From Trichostrongylus colubriformis (lineage: Eukaryota; Nematoda; Chromadorea; Rhabditida; Trichostrongylidae), in the NCBI GenBank assembly GCA_963978905.1, contig OZ022258.1:36703282-36767281 (forward strand): 64,000 nt of DNA, read 5' to 3'. Positions within the stretch are counted from its first letter, which is position 1. Each line of letters starts with the position of its first letter. Below the pieces are notes generated by a model. That model ran no database searches. It was not told the origin of the DNA and worked only from the letters and a program-made list of their open reading frames with translations. A program made the translations under genes and the position numbers. Positions 11,001 to 22,000 of this stretch are shown here, in pieces.

Positions 11001-13312
11001 TCCATACATATCTTCATAAGCGCTCAAGATTTTCTGACGTTGAAAGTTGTTGTGGTATAAGACGGTATCAACGATAATCTGATCCTTAGTATCTGGAAAT
11101 CTCCGAATTAATCGGCTGCTCATTGCTTACATTCGATCTGCTTACATGGAAGAACTGGAACTGTGACGCAAGGCTGCTTCCGATATGCCTGACGCTGTTT
11201 TTTGGCCTACCGTCAACGGGAAAACAGTCCCTCACTTTCAGGAATTGCAGTGAAAAGTGAAATTATGGACGGGATAACACTACATTCGGGGTTTGTCGAA
11301 AATTGTAAGCAAATCCAGGCTGGGTAGTAAATGTGAAGCACGATTATCAATGTATGAGTGGTTGGCAAGACAAGATCCAATTTAAAATATTGCTCCCACA
11401 AATATCCTACTTCCAATTTGGACTGATGCGAAGACGGCGTTCTTTCCGATGTCCTTCGTACCTACTCCTAGACACTACATAGTACTTAACCCAAAACATT
11501 AGCTGACCCAATATTTTACCGTCTTGTAACCAATTCCTTTGTACAACTGTTCATTTCCTAAACGAGAAGTAGCGATGGCTGTATTGCACAGGGAAAAGGT
11601 ATCGAGGAATGGTGTAGTACTTGATGTTATGTGTCTTCGAGGGCTCACCGGTGGTTCGCTACACATCCATCTCAGGAGATGGTGACGCTATGCATAGTTT
11701 GTGTGAAGAAACCTAGTCACTCCAGTGATATCTCATGTTCTTATATGATGACGCTGGTAGCACCCTTCTCTTACTCAACTCTTAAGTAATAGAAGGAGAA
11801 GGTGAGTATGTGAGAGCCTTCCCACAGAAGTTCAGAAGGTTCGTGAAGGGGTGCATCGCGGCCTCTAGGACGGAATGTGGTTCAGTGCAGAAAATCTCAG
11901 CACTTTGCTTGTGGGTGCCTTACAAACCACCAAATTGTGCAATCGGGTTCAGGTATTTACAATGACTGAAATGGGGGACAATCACATAGTCCATAAGTAC
12001 AAAAAACAGTAGAACACCTGGGAGCCATTGCAAGCTATGACGACTGTCACACTATTCCCAGTCGCCTACCTCCACATTAGTACTTTACTCAAAAAATAAA
12101 TCCCTTTACCAAGATTCAACGCACAACTGTCCATTGCATTTGAACCAAGAGATTCCCTTTCATTGGTGCACAGATGGTGAAAAAATCCTATCGAAACCTC
12201 ACCCATTCCGCTAAGCGCCTTTCGCAAAGTCTCACTTGCTTGAGCTGGATGGAAGTCGGGACTATCAGGTCCGTAAATTGTACCACGGAGATCCTCGTAC
12301 TAGAAATCATGCCTGAGATTTACTAAGAACATAGCAACATTATCTGAAACTGGCTTTGCATATACCTGGCTCTCGTACATTTGATACATCATTGGCATAT
12401 TGAGCCTTCGTATATGGCTGCCCTCGGAATCGATAGACGAGGCTGTGCTCAGATTCTGAAAGATGTCTCGTTTCAGGAATGAATCAACTCATAGAGCTAC
12501 TTGAGTGATTAAGATAGAAATCGGACGAACCATCCATCTGTGATTTAAGGAACTCACTACGGACTGACTACCCAAGTATGATAAAGGGACCACAGATCAT
12601 TTCTGGGCCTCCGGCTGCAGATTCTATGCTTTGAAAATCCAACCATTACCTTTCTTCTACATGCACACGCTAGACACTTAATCACAGAATAAACATTTGT
12701 GGTGGTCAGCGGTTTCATCTGCTTGAGCATGGTGCTCCGGCAAATTCAACTAACAGGGACGCTCGTCTAGGCGTCTCCGCCCGCACCACTTTGCTTCACT
12801 ACCTACAAACGCCGCCACCACTACCGGAAAGTAGGAAATGTCTAAGCATGGATGGGTCGAAGGAATGGTCACAGCATCTGACCAAAGAAAAAAACGAAGG
12901 CCAAAAAACCAATCAGTGCTTTAACGGTCATTTTCTTTCATGAGACTAGTAGCCTCACTGGCACTAGAGCGCCGGGAAACATCCTTTCATTACATTGTGT
13001 GTTTTGCTAACTATTCAGAAATTAAAATTTGAAGGATGAAAAAAGATTCTGCGACGTTCTCCAGCTTCTCTCTTCTTGCAACCTCGGCAGTGTTAGTTGT
13101 GAGTTGTTCAATTAGTTTGCACCTTTCGAGGTTGATTGGTGGAACATTTATGTTGTTCCAAGTGTTCCACCAGTCAACTCAAAAGGCACAAACTAATTAA
13201 ACAATTCCGGGACGTATTTTGCCAGAAGAAGTTATGATTCAGGAAATACGATACCTACCCGCTGCACACGTCTCTCGGCGGTTGAACTATTAATGTCAGA
13301 GTCTTCCCCCAT
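5093..13312 (-). CDS. Annexin, 12 exons, 381 residues
   Basis: Annexins are cytosolic proteins with four ~70-residue helical repeats that bind acidic membranes, usually through calcium. Coding exons in transcription order: 13312-13259, 12455-12366, 12299-12203, 11092-10998, 10876-10763, 10707-10651, 10597-10526, 10042-9929, 9146-9054, 8250-8154, 8086-7974, 5242-5093. All junctions are GT/AG and keep frame; the exons total 1146 bases. Residues 1 to about 63 are a Ser/Met/Arg-containing tail. Repeats follow: I (to ~150), II (~151-231), III (~232-300) and IV (~301-378), the last with a clear SGDY motif. The tail ends in a run of five Asn. The usual GxGTD loops are degenerate in all repeats (repeat I reads GMDTKD), so calcium binding is probably weak. 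The start is supported by a TTTTTACAG acceptor 10 bases upstream. Introns carry many MITEs. Family call is firm; the ortholog is not assigned. Confidence 0.93.
5443..5898 (+). repeat. MITE family A, copy 2, left end missing
   Basis: It matches 3725-4159 closely from AACCCGAGAAATAGGACC through the right terminus CCCCTAATGCTTGCTGTCTTTAA. The first ~125 bases of the family, including the left terminal repeat, are absent. It lies in the last annexin intron. Confidence 0.65.
6715..7051 (+). repeat. MITE family C, copy 1, right end missing
   Basis: The left end AAAGGAATCGTGTACGGAGA and internal blocks (AATATTGTTGTATTTATG, TTTTTCGCGAAGAAGTGAGG, AACATAAATACGGGTAACAG) match the elements at 8396-8779 and 16503-16935. 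The final terminal repeat is not preserved. It lies in the last annexin intron and has no coding capacity. Confidence 0.6.
8396..8779 (+). repeat. MITE family C, copy 2
   Basis: The ends TTGAAGGAATCC and GGACGACTCCTTTAG are inverted repeats. The inner arms (ACCAATATATTTATGTTGTA and its counterpart near 8728-8745) pair across a GC-rich centre. It is the same family as 16503-16935. It lies in the annexin intron between exons ending at 9054 and starting at 8250. Confidence 0.65.
9281..9840. repeat. Long inverted repeat in an annexin intron
   Basis: Bases about 9281-9407 and 9700-9840 are diverged inverted copies of each other. The shared core GTGCGAGTCGTTTG is followed in both by a GGGCTGGTA(T/C)CGTAAG block. 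The unit could be a ~560-bp fold-back transposon. I could not define exact ends or a target duplication. Confidence 0.5.
13101..13207. repeat. Imperfect hairpin in the first annexin intron
   Basis: GTTGTTCAATTAGTTTG...GGTGGAAC pairs with GTTCCACC...CAAACTAATTAAACAATT, giving arms of about 40 bases with a few mismatches around a short AT-rich loop. It lies just downstream of annexin exon 1 on the minus strand. The function is unknown. Confidence 0.5.
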
Positions 13313-13313
13313 T

Positions 13314-13330
13314 GTTGTATACTGTAAAAA
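13314..13330 (-). promoter_or_regulatory. Probable trans-splice acceptor of the annexin mRNA
   Basis: On the minus strand a TTTTTACAG acceptor is followed by only ten bases and then the annexin ATG at 13312. No upstream coding exon is evident. In nematodes this layout is typical of spliced-leader addition. A conventional 5'-UTR intron is the alternative. Confidence 0.5.
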
Positions 13331-13371
13331 GCCATTGCATTGAAAATGGGAACATTGCAAAGCAGGAAATA

Positions 13372-13456
13372 AGAAATAGATGTTCAATCAATGATGGCGT
13401 GTCAACGCCATCAATGATGGCGTTGACACGCCATCATTGATTGAACATCTATTTCT
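13372..13456. repeat. Perfect 40-bp-arm palindrome upstream of annexin
   Basis: The left arm 13372-13411 and right arm 13417-13456 are exact reverse complements around the 5-base loop CAATG. Inside the arms TGATGGCG and its complement recur. It begins about 60 bases upstream of the annexin ATG. It could be a tiny terminal-repeat-only transposon remnant or a transcribed hairpin. Confidence 0.85.
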
Positions 13457-14248
13457 ACCTGTACAACTCTGTGAAAGTTTGTAAAAGAGAAAACTATGAA
13501 GTGAGTGGAGCAAAAAGGCTTATTCAATCGTAATGAAGATGTATCGTGGTAGGGAAGCTCTGCTACGGGCGCTGTGGCACCATATGAGTCTCTGAGAGGA
13601 GCTGGTTGAAGTTGTTGTGCAAAGTATCAAACGGCTCAGATTGAACGACAAGGGTGCTGAGAACGGCTAATCCGGATAGAATTGGCTAAGACCTGCTACA
13701 TCTCATGACAGGCATGTTGGCACGACGACGTAAGCTGGGCAATGACAGTCGCCCGTTCCCCCAACGTAATGTTCAAAGAACTTATCATATTGAAAAGGAA
13801 TGCCAAGCACTGAATGCTAATAGGCTTTCTCTTGAAAAGCAACGCACGTTTCGACTTTTTTCAAAAACTTGGAAAGAGAGAGCTACATTGATGTGACGCC
13901 TGCGTGCATCGCCAGGTTTGCATGTTCACACTCTTAAGTCTGGAATCTGTGCATTTCCTCATATGCACATGGCTACTACCTTCATCAATCAATATTATCC
14001 AGTATTGTGATTACCAGGCACAGAATTTCATGCGACACATGGGATGACATGACACTACTCATTCCATCAATCCCCAAGATCCACGTCGGATCGAATTCAC
14101 GAAATTCATCACGAAACCCTTGCTGTACGTCGACATCTGTGCAGACAGCCCTAAGGATCTTGTTATCCGACGTGGAATCGTATGCCTGTTGAGCTGTTCG
14201 TGCCCTCACTCTGGCGTCTTCGCGTAACCTTCGTGGAAGCATACGTAT
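13457..14248. other. Gene-free stretch
   Basis: This lies upstream of the annexin 5' end, so it may hold the promoter. I see no TATA element or other site that I would defend. Short frames near 13985-14242 look accidental. Confidence 0.4.
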
Positions 14249-14790
14249 TTGAAGGCAGCTTTAGGGGAAATTCGGACGAAAAGTAAAAGAAGTAGTGAAT
14301 ATGAAAGCCGAGATGCCTTGTAACAGGACAATGGAGAAAAACGGATGGAAATGGCCAAATACCCGAGAAATAGGACCCCTTCCCACCGTTGGTTCTAGGC
14401 GCAGACGACCTTTCCGTCAAGGGCGGGTAGTCCGCATAGGTTTTCCATTGGCATTACCAAGACGTTAACATGAAGGGATGTTCGGAAATGCGAAGCATCT
14501 AATTTCATGTGTGAGCTTAAAGCTAAAAGTGAGAAAGCGCGCTGCGCTACTTCCAATCCTGCCGATTTCCTTGACCTACCTCACCGTGACCAACCACTAA
14601 TCACGTCGCCTGGAGGTGGGCTGCCCTAAACCGAGGCGGCTTGCCCTGACGAGGCCGCCTCCGCCACAGCTGAACGCGGCGCCTTTCGCGGGATTTCCCC
14701 ATGCATAGGCCTTTCAGACCCGTAGTTTCTCACTGAATGACTCCTTTTGGGATTTCTTATCACCTTTGTTATCCCTAACACTGTCTTTAA
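14249..14790 (+). repeat. MITE family A, copy 3
   Basis: It runs from TTGAAGGCAGCTTTAGGGG to CCCTAACACTGTCTTTAA. It matches the copy at 3600-4159 across most of its length, with a diverged GC-rich right half that is closest to the copy inside the LTR element at 44363-44908. It is non-coding. Confidence 0.65.
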
Positions 14791-15219
14791 TCTTCCACTT
14801 CTCTATGGTAACCGGTTTACAACAGCAACCTCTTTGTAACAAATGCACTGTTATCGGTGCCGTTACTTTTTTGTTTGGTCACAGTAATTATCGCCTTCGC
14901 TCATACCCCATTGCCGCTGCCAACATTCGAAGGCAGTAGTAGTGATAAACGACCCATCCACACCAAAACTGAGACCCTAGAACTATATGAGGAGGAATTT
15001 TGCATGGAGATAGCGCCCATGAGCTGTGCAGAACTCGTCCCTTTAAGGCTGCGGTCGCACTTTGCGATGCCGGCGGCGGGGCGTGACTGCGTATATTTGC
15101 GTCTCCGCGTATGCCACCCTGCCTCGTTGCCTGCGTCATCTCTGCAGCTCCTCTGTGCCACTTTCCTTCGCTGCCTGTGAACAGCCACGCCCTGCCTGCG
15201 ATGAGTATGACCGCGGCCC

Positions 15220-15440
15220 TTGCCGCCCCCTTTATTTGAGCCCGCTTCCTGAGGTGGACTTTGTCCAGCAATGATTGAGGAAAAGAGTAGTGGAAGTGAT
15301 AATAGAGTGAGACACTGCATCGTACTACTGCAGTATCGATCGGAAAAGTGTGACGCCTTCGTGGCGAAAACGTCCACCGGTCAGAATCAAAGGTTTCAAT
15401 CAAAGATACAATCAAATTACCCTTATCGCTGCTTTTAATT
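15220..15440 (+). repeat. Dispersed repeat D, copy 1
   Basis: It shares TATCGATCG, the block CGTCCACCGGTCAG and the following AT-rich stretch with 57510-57730. The GC-rich flank (about 15050-15250) also resembles 57400-57540. The boundaries and class are unknown; the open frames across it look accidental. Confidence 0.45.
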
Positions 15441-16502
15441 CAACTCCATCTAATTACGCAAGGTTCGCACCTATTGTGATCGAAAAAAGCAGTTCGAGAA
15501 ATGGATCGCCTGGTACGAACTAGAAAGGATTGGAATTGCAACTACAAAGTGGAAGCGAACGACCACTTTTCTCTTACTGAGCATTTCATGATAATAGCAC
15601 TTGCAGTAGAATGCAAGAAAAGTAGAAAGGCGAAACTCAGGAGTAAATCAAACCCTGAGCGCGAAGACAATTTTTCGAGATTGAATGAAACATGATTCAA
15701 GTCTCAGGCTATGGGAGCCATTCAAAAAGTAGCATTTCTGGAAGACTCAACTGGAAAAGAACAGTGCCAGTTGTACTGCCTATAGCGTAGCGCTAAGCGC
15801 AGCAGAAACATTGAATAGGGTAAGAAAGGCCAAGGCGAGATAACCTTTCTGCAACCTCTTCAGCGATTTCATTGAGATTCGGACCACTTTACCAAGCTCT
15901 GTAGTAGAGGCCCAGAGAATTTTCTACACTTTTCGGAAATTCTCTAGCATTTTCAAAGGCAAGGTGAAATTGTTGAAGTTTTTTAGGAAAAATTGTGCAC
16001 CAGCTAATGTCGAAGTGCTTCGTGGCACGAAAGAGAAAAAAACGGAATTGAACGCTCGAAAACCCGAGAAGTAAGGTTCCTTCACCGCCGTTGATTTCGA
16101 AAATGGACGGGCCGAGTTAACGAAATGGGCGAGTAGCGTTGATAGGTGACAGCCATTGGAAGGGACATTTCTTCAAGGCCTATGAATGCTACTTTTCACA
16201 GAAAATTTCGTCACATGTAGTCTTCCTAAGCTCTCAGCTATCATTTGGATAACGCAGTTCAGGTTTGAGGAGAATAAACTACTCACATTACTCCCATCAC
16301 TGTCTTTCGAAGAAGATAAGTCTCTTGAGCCTGCGAACTGCAAAACGCGGCTGCAATAGTGGAAGAGACAACAGGTAAAGCTAGGATACTGAGGTCCGTA
16401 GATGTCAGGATGGGAAGTTGAACTTCGAATAGGTATGTGGTTCATGGTTCATATGCATGATTCGCGGACAAACCACTTCTATCAAATTCTATGAGATTTA
16501 GC
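15441..16502. other. Gene-free stretch
   Basis: No recognisable gene, RNA or repeat structure was found. Composition is AT-rich and typical of nematode intergenic DNA. A short frame at 15501-15695 has no recognisable domain. Confidence 0.4.
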
Positions 16503-16935
16503 TTAAAGAAATCGTCCACGGAAAATGAGTTTGTGTGTTACCCATGTATTCATGTTGTTTTTACCTAATGTTGGCCTCATGCAAAATTTCACGTGAAAAA
16601 ATGCGAATCTGGCTGAGATACAGCACCACAAAGTGCGGTCCAGGTGGGCGGGGCCTCCGTGTAAAAGCCTCGTCCCGTCGTCCGCCGCCGTTGGGAACGG
16701 AGAGTGGGACTGTTTACGTAACCTTTTGTTCCTACAATGCGTCTCCGACCACGACGGACGCGGTACGAGGCTTTTACACGGAGGCCCCGCCCACCTGGAC
16801 CGCACTTTGTGGTGCTGTATCTCAGTCAGATTCACATTTCTTCGCGTGAAATTTTGCATGAGGCCAACATTAGGCAAATACAACATAAATATATGGGTAA
16901 CACAAAAACTCATTTTCCGTGGACGATTCCTTTAA
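16503..16935. repeat. MITE family C, copy 3, nearly full palindrome
   Basis: The whole 433 bases fold on themselves. Outer ends are TTAAAGAAATCGTCCACGG and its near complement ending CTTTAA. A long inner arm (16611-16673, TGAGATACAGCACCACAAAG onward) pairs exactly with about 16768-16827. It is the best-preserved member of the family. The TTAA on both sides may be a duplication, but other copies do not confirm it. Confidence 0.75.
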
Positions 16936-17159
16936 TTGCTATCAACAGTAAAGTTAGTCAGTTCAATGGGCAAGAGTAATGACATGTACTCTTTAACGAA
17001 TATATCGATAGCCGTTAGTAAATAAAACGAGGCCATATGTTGAGTAATCTCATGGAAAAGAGAAGATACATAGCGCAAAATTTTTTTAGACCATATAAAT
17101 ATCATATACCAGCAACTATGGAACTATGGAGCTGTATAAGAAACAGAGACTTACTACAT

Positions 17160-17722
17160 GAAATTTCAGAGGATGAGCTTGTTTGATAGTTGACAGATTA
17201 GCGGTGCCCGACGACAATGGTAATCAGATGAAAGAGTAAAGGAAGCCAAAAGGAGGGAAAGAGGCGGGAAGAATTTGAGTGATTCGACCTGTACAATGAA
17301 CTCAGCAGTCGATGTACATGCTACTACATCACGCCTCCCTAGCAAGTCCACTAAGAATTCATAGGTCATGGAAATTTGGATGAATCCTTGGCTCGCAAGA
17401 GTTGAGTAGCTCATGAGTTCTCTCTTCAAACCATAATGGTTACGGTCCCACTATTCACTGCATCATCAACCGAGTATTCGTAGCACAGCCAAGCAAAATC
17501 GGATTCCCTATTTTGTATCATTTTATCGTTTATGCCGCTTGTTACCATAGGGATGAAGGATACATAATCTTCACAGCATTCGCACTTTTCTAGTTCTTTT
17601 CTGGTTTGAAAGGTAGAGAATAACGTCAAAAAGGGAGAGGAAATGATGGTCGAAAAAAGAAAATGGCTAGAGGAAAGTAAACGGAACACCCACCTAGGCA
17701 GCGAAGGTGAAAAACGAGTCAC
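17160..17722 (-). pseudogene. Unrecognised coding remnant or exons
   Basis: Two adjacent minus-strand frames have protein-like composition. One (about 17608-17436) follows an acceptor-like CCAG and contains a CxCCED motif. The second (about 17429-17290) continues in another frame directly after it. The join would need a one- or two-base frameshift or an intron too short to be normal. I do not recognise a family. It could be a decayed gene or chance. Confidence 0.25.
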
Positions 17723-18265
17723 GAGCGTATGAGGAGAGTTGGCCGGAAGCTACGATAAGGTCAGGCTATTAAAGTCACGAGACTTAAATGGATAAATGCT
17801 CCACCCCACGGGAATTTCCGCATGCCTTGATGTAACGAGTACTCAGTCTATTTTCTTGCTATCGTATCACCGGTGCCAAAATGTGGATCTTGTAGAAGTA
17901 ATCATACCTCGTGTACCCACCCTCTAAGCATACAGGTGAAGTGGTAAAACATGCACGCTGTGCAATAATTATGAACAAAACCGTTAATTAGAACAATCGT
18001 CGTTTTTCATTGTGACGTTAAGAAATTATTCAGATCGATGGTTTTTATATTTGCAGTCTAGGCCTTTGCTGGAACCCAGGCACTGTGGGTGAGCTTGTAC
18101 ATCACTTCTTTTCAAACAGGTATTCAGCAGGATGTTTATGGAGTGCCTTCGATTTTCTTGTCTTTTCAGTGTGGACTTCCACCACTGAGGCCGTCCTGTG
18201 TCTAGTAGAATCAAAAAAGTGACGGTCTGGAAAACTCGTCCACCAAAAATACCCTATGTCGGGGG

Positions 18266-18498
18266 AGGATGTGTACCTTAATGTCAGGATGCCGCACTGC
18301 GGAATGTCGCAAGCGAAGCAATGCGGACGAGCTAAATTGTTGGGTCCCGAAGCGATTAGAAGTCAACTGCGTATCGCACTCCTAGCATTACGTTGTAATC
18401 GTTTTGAGACCCAACTACCGCGACGCGCATAGCTCGCACACACTGTGTCGCACGCCGCTCGCCATCGTGCGGCATCCTGACATTAGGGTACATATCCT
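18266..18498. repeat. hAT-like MITE, 233 bp, 8-bp duplication
   Basis: Terminal inverted repeats start AGGATGTGTACCTTAATGTC and end GACATTAGGGTACATATCCT. The 8-base direct repeat GTCGGGGG flanks it at 18258-18265 and 18499-18506. Eight-base duplications are typical of hAT transposons. It has no coding capacity. Diverged relatives are at 3429-4221 (split) and about 25395-25556. Confidence 0.8.
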
Positions 18499-18585
18499 GT
18501 CGGGGGATATATGTCACTAGGACAGAAGAGTCGCGTGGCTGCGTTTGGCACGCGACGGAACGGTACGAGCTATGCGCCCGTATTA

Positions 18586-19798
18586 CCCTAAAGTCCCATA
18601 GATAAGAGCGGCCCGTAGATAAGAGCGGTTTGTGCTAGAAAATGAAAATTGACGTTTGTATACGTTGTTCTTTGGCGTTATGTGCTCATGATTATCGCAT
18701 TAATAGCCTACAACTTTACCTTTATTCTTACTCTCTCTATACTTTTTCTAGTGCAATTTTTTATTAGGTTGTAAGGAAAGTTCTGGCCGCATTCGCGCGT
18801 TCACAAGATAAACTCAAATTTCGAATCGCGTCTGCATGAAGTAAATTACAAGTTGGGCTCCTTAGATAGAGAAAAAGTTGCTCTTTCTGGATATATGCTT
18901 TTCTTAAAATGTTACAAGTTTTTCGAGTTATTAGGAAAATTATAAAGTACTGCGAAAATGGCACTTTTTAGATGACTTCACTTCACGAGTTTTTGTTTAG
19001 CTGAGTCCCAGCGAAGGTGACCACAAATGTGAGTGCTGCAAGGGGAGGGGGTGAAGCATTGTACTGAACACTTTGTCCCTGACTTCAGAAGTGCAGAAAT
19101 GAGAACGAGCTGCTCGAATTTTCAATTGATCAAATCGCTTTAACTAAAGCGACAGAAAGCGATGAGCGCCCATACTTGCAGGAGATATCCACAAGTGTTG
19201 GCCCTCAACAAACAAGCTTGACCAACCACCTCAAGTAGCCTTGATTTGGAAAAACCCAAAGAAATAGGTGCCGAGGGACCCGTCAGGGCAGCTATGCGCA
19301 AGCGCATTTTCCACAAATCCTCTCCCAGTAATTGAAGCAGTTGAAGGCTGAAGCCATTACTCGTCTATCATATCCACCAGATCTAGCGCTAACTATGTCC
19401 CACTTTTCCAAACATCTGGACAGCTTCTTCAGCAGCACTGTGTTCGGAAAGAATGATGTTTTGAAGTAGACTTTTTTGTTTTCGCGCTTTATGAATCATT
19501 GGCCCTTCTCCAAAATAAGATATGCAAATATCCATAATACCTCCAAAAGTGTAGCGAATCAAATGGTGCTTATTCTGTGGGAAAAGATGCAGTCTGAGCC
19601 GAGTTATGATCTCCCGTAGTTGAAATTGCGAAACCGCATATGAGAAATCTAATTTCACTGTTGCATTGGGAGTGACTGCTGCTGGAGAGAAATTTGAAAC
19701 AATGTTAATTTTTAAAATTTTTTTAAAGAATTTTAAGAATTTTTAAGAATTTTTTTCTACCGGTAAATCAAACCGCTCTTATCTATGGGACTTTAGGG
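18586..19798. repeat. TA-flanked element carrying a nested mariner derivative
   Basis: The ends CCCTAAAGTCCCATAGATAA and its exact complement form terminal inverted repeats of about 28 bases, flanked by TA (18584-18585, 19799-19800). This fits a Tc1/mariner-type MITE. Roughly 880 bases in the middle are a separate mariner derivative (18764-19640). Without it the element would be about 330 bp. Confidence 0.75.
18764..19640 (+). mobile_element. Internally deleted mariner derivative, copy 1
   Basis: The left terminus TTAGGTTGTAAGGAAAGTTC follows a TA. The body matches 22001-22899 closely along its length, including the fragments of mariner helix-turn-helix coding and the short C-terminal SPDLALT-like region seen there. 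The right terminal repeat is lost or mutated. It lies inside the TA-flanked element 18586-19798. It cannot encode a transposase. Confidence 0.65.
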
Positions 19799-20268
19799 TA
19801 GTTGAGTCAGAAGCGATCACGCCTAGATCAAGGCGTAGAGCACCGTCACACCCTATGACGGAGAACTTCCTTCAGGTGTTGTTCTGTAGTTTCTAGATCA
19901 TCTCGCGGCTTTCAGCACTTGTTTGACGAAACATACATATCGATTATACTCAACACATTACACGCCTTTGAGTTTGTGATTTTCCTGGGAAAACCCAAAA
20001 CACCCACTACCTCAGATCAGAGGATAACTGGAATTTCGAGGTCATCATGGAGCAGATGATTTCTTTCCGAGTAAGCTGTCCTCAAAGCAGAGTAGGTGAT
20101 GGTACACTTGCACAAAGTCAAAGCTACTTCGAGGAAAAAAGCAAGAATTGTTCGCTTCAGAGTTCTCACTTCCCTAATTTTCATTTTTTAAAAATTTTCT
20201 TGCAATCACGCGCCTATGACGAGAACAATCTCTGCCTCGTTATTCTTGCAGCTGAAGGACAACACAAT

Positions 20269-20644
20269 CTAACTTTTGACAGCGAACTCCCCAGCGACAG
20301 GGACATGAAAAAGGAGAAGCCAACCATGCATAGTCCTTTTAGCATTCTGTCCAGCTACCAATCGCGTTCGTACTTTGATTTCGTATGTTGGGTTTGGTCC
20401 TTTTGCGCCTGTAAGGGTGATCAGCATGACATCCTTCTCCACATCACCTGCGAACACACAGCACAGCCGGGCTAAGGTGCGAGAAGGAGTCAAAGGAACG
20501 GCGTGGAGTGAGCCCGTTCAGTTGCGTGTGAAACTGTTGCATGTGGGAATCAAATTTCCAAATCATCCAGATCTTAGACTATGCACAGGTATCACTTATG
20601 TAACCTCACCTTCGAGAAAGCCTAGTAAGCCCCGATTGCCTTTT
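20269..20644 (-). CDS. Unrecognised gene, two 3'-terminal exons
   Basis: Candidate exons are 20644-20610 and 20447-20269. They are joined by a GTGAGG donor and a TTCGCAG acceptor that keep frame, and end at a TAG at 20271-20269. The predicted C-terminal peptide of about 70 residues contains a KDVMLITLTGAKGPNP stretch and has normal protein composition. I do not recognise the family and cannot place upstream exons. The opposite strand also has open frames here, so a false call is possible. Confidence 0.35.
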
Positions 20645-21189
20645 CTAAGGGGCGTGAAACGTCGGTAGTAAATGGCATATAGCGGTCAGAATATGAAAAA
20701 GGCTCAGACAAGAAAATCATTTACAGATCAGCTGCGCCCACGCTGCACTAAGAAACCAACCATCTCTACCGGCATTCACAAAGGAAACCAGGGTTAGTAG
20801 AGCAAGGCGAATCTGTAACAATATCCATGAACGCTATAGACAGCGAAAGCTGGCTACGGTGAGCAAGCAAACCAGACTTTTGAGAGAGTCACTTCGAATA
20901 AAAGTGTTGTAATTCAGAAATTATAAGACAATCCATCATACTTTCACTTTAATGCTTTCTTCATCATTTTGCACAATGGCTTTTTATGATCTATGGAATG
21001 AAGAGGACATCGAGCAATATAGAGGAGAGCAAGGCATGGTCCGAAGCATCCATCGGACCCGTTCTCATTCTCCACTAGAAGTTGATCATCAAATGGCATA
21101 CAAACTACTGACAAACGCGCACCAATCCGGAAAGGTATGCGTTAACAAAATTTCTAGAATTTTGAGGCATCTGATAGAGGTCCACTTGA

Positions 21190-21830
21190 AGTAAATAGGG
21201 GCGAAAGAGGGACAAGTTAGTCTGCCACGGGTTAGGCAGATCATGGATGCCCTTGCTCCAGAAGGCCGGAGGCTGGAGCTCGAAGAAGCTGCCGAGTGCC
21301 GTCTTGACGTCGTCGCGAGTTCAGAAGTCTTGGCTGTCCAGGTGGCGTTGGCTGTGGAAGAAAAGGTGGAAATCTGAAGGGGCCAGGTCTGGGGAGTACG
21401 GTGGGTGTGGAAGCACGATCCAACTGTACGACAGTAACTCGGCCTTGGTCGATCTTGCAATGTGCGGTCTCGCGTTGTCGTGCTGGAAGTAGACATGTGA
21501 CCGCCGCCGAAGCGAACTTTGGACATTTGCCTTCAATTCTCGTAATTGACAAAAGTAGACGTCGGCGGATACTGTTGTACCTCCATCGAGCAGCTCCCAG
21601 TACTCTACGCCGTGTACGCTCCACCAACCGCGGTTTTCGTCTTCGATGGGATAGTCGCCTGACGCAAACTTCGAATGCCACAAGTACATTGTGCTTCTGG
21701 CGGGGGCATGCTCCTTGTGAACTTCTTCCAGACGTTTGCCAATATCCGCGGGTTCCTGGCCAGATAGCGATATAAATACTATGGCGCTGCGGATGTGGTC
21801 TCATGACGGCTTGAAATCGTGCGGCATGGT
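21190..21830 (-). pseudogene. Mariner transposase, internally deleted
   Basis: Reading on the minus strand from about 21830, an N-terminal helix-turn-helix region ends in SGDYPIEDENRG. It joins directly to the second half of the catalytic domain (HGVEYWELL, HDNARPH, then a YSPDLAPSDFHLF motif around 21390). The part that carries the first catalytic Asp in mariner enzymes is missing. Several frames are needed to read the rest down to about 21190. The terminal inverted repeats were not found. It is inactive. Confidence 0.85.
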
Positions 21831-22000
21831 GGCGGAATGAAACTACTTTAGAGTGATTATTTCACGGAACTCTGAAAAGCCTTCCATACCCATTCCAACG
21901 GTACCTCGCGCGTCCATTTTCGTTAAGTCTTTGCTGAGTTATGATCTGTAGAAATCATCACTACCATTTGTCCGATTTATTATGAATCAACCTAATACTA

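Noticed and set aside
14888..15415. 175- and 158-codon overlapping minus-strand frames
   Set aside because: GC-rich repeat sequence gives long open frames in several phases; no domain is recognisable and part of it recurs at 57.5 kb.
16503..16935. Several ~100-codon frames on both strands
   Set aside because: They come from the palindromic MITE and are reverse images of each other.
21241..21804. 187-codon minus-strand frame
   Set aside because: It is mostly the wrong frame over the mariner transposase; only scraps at its start and end match mariner.
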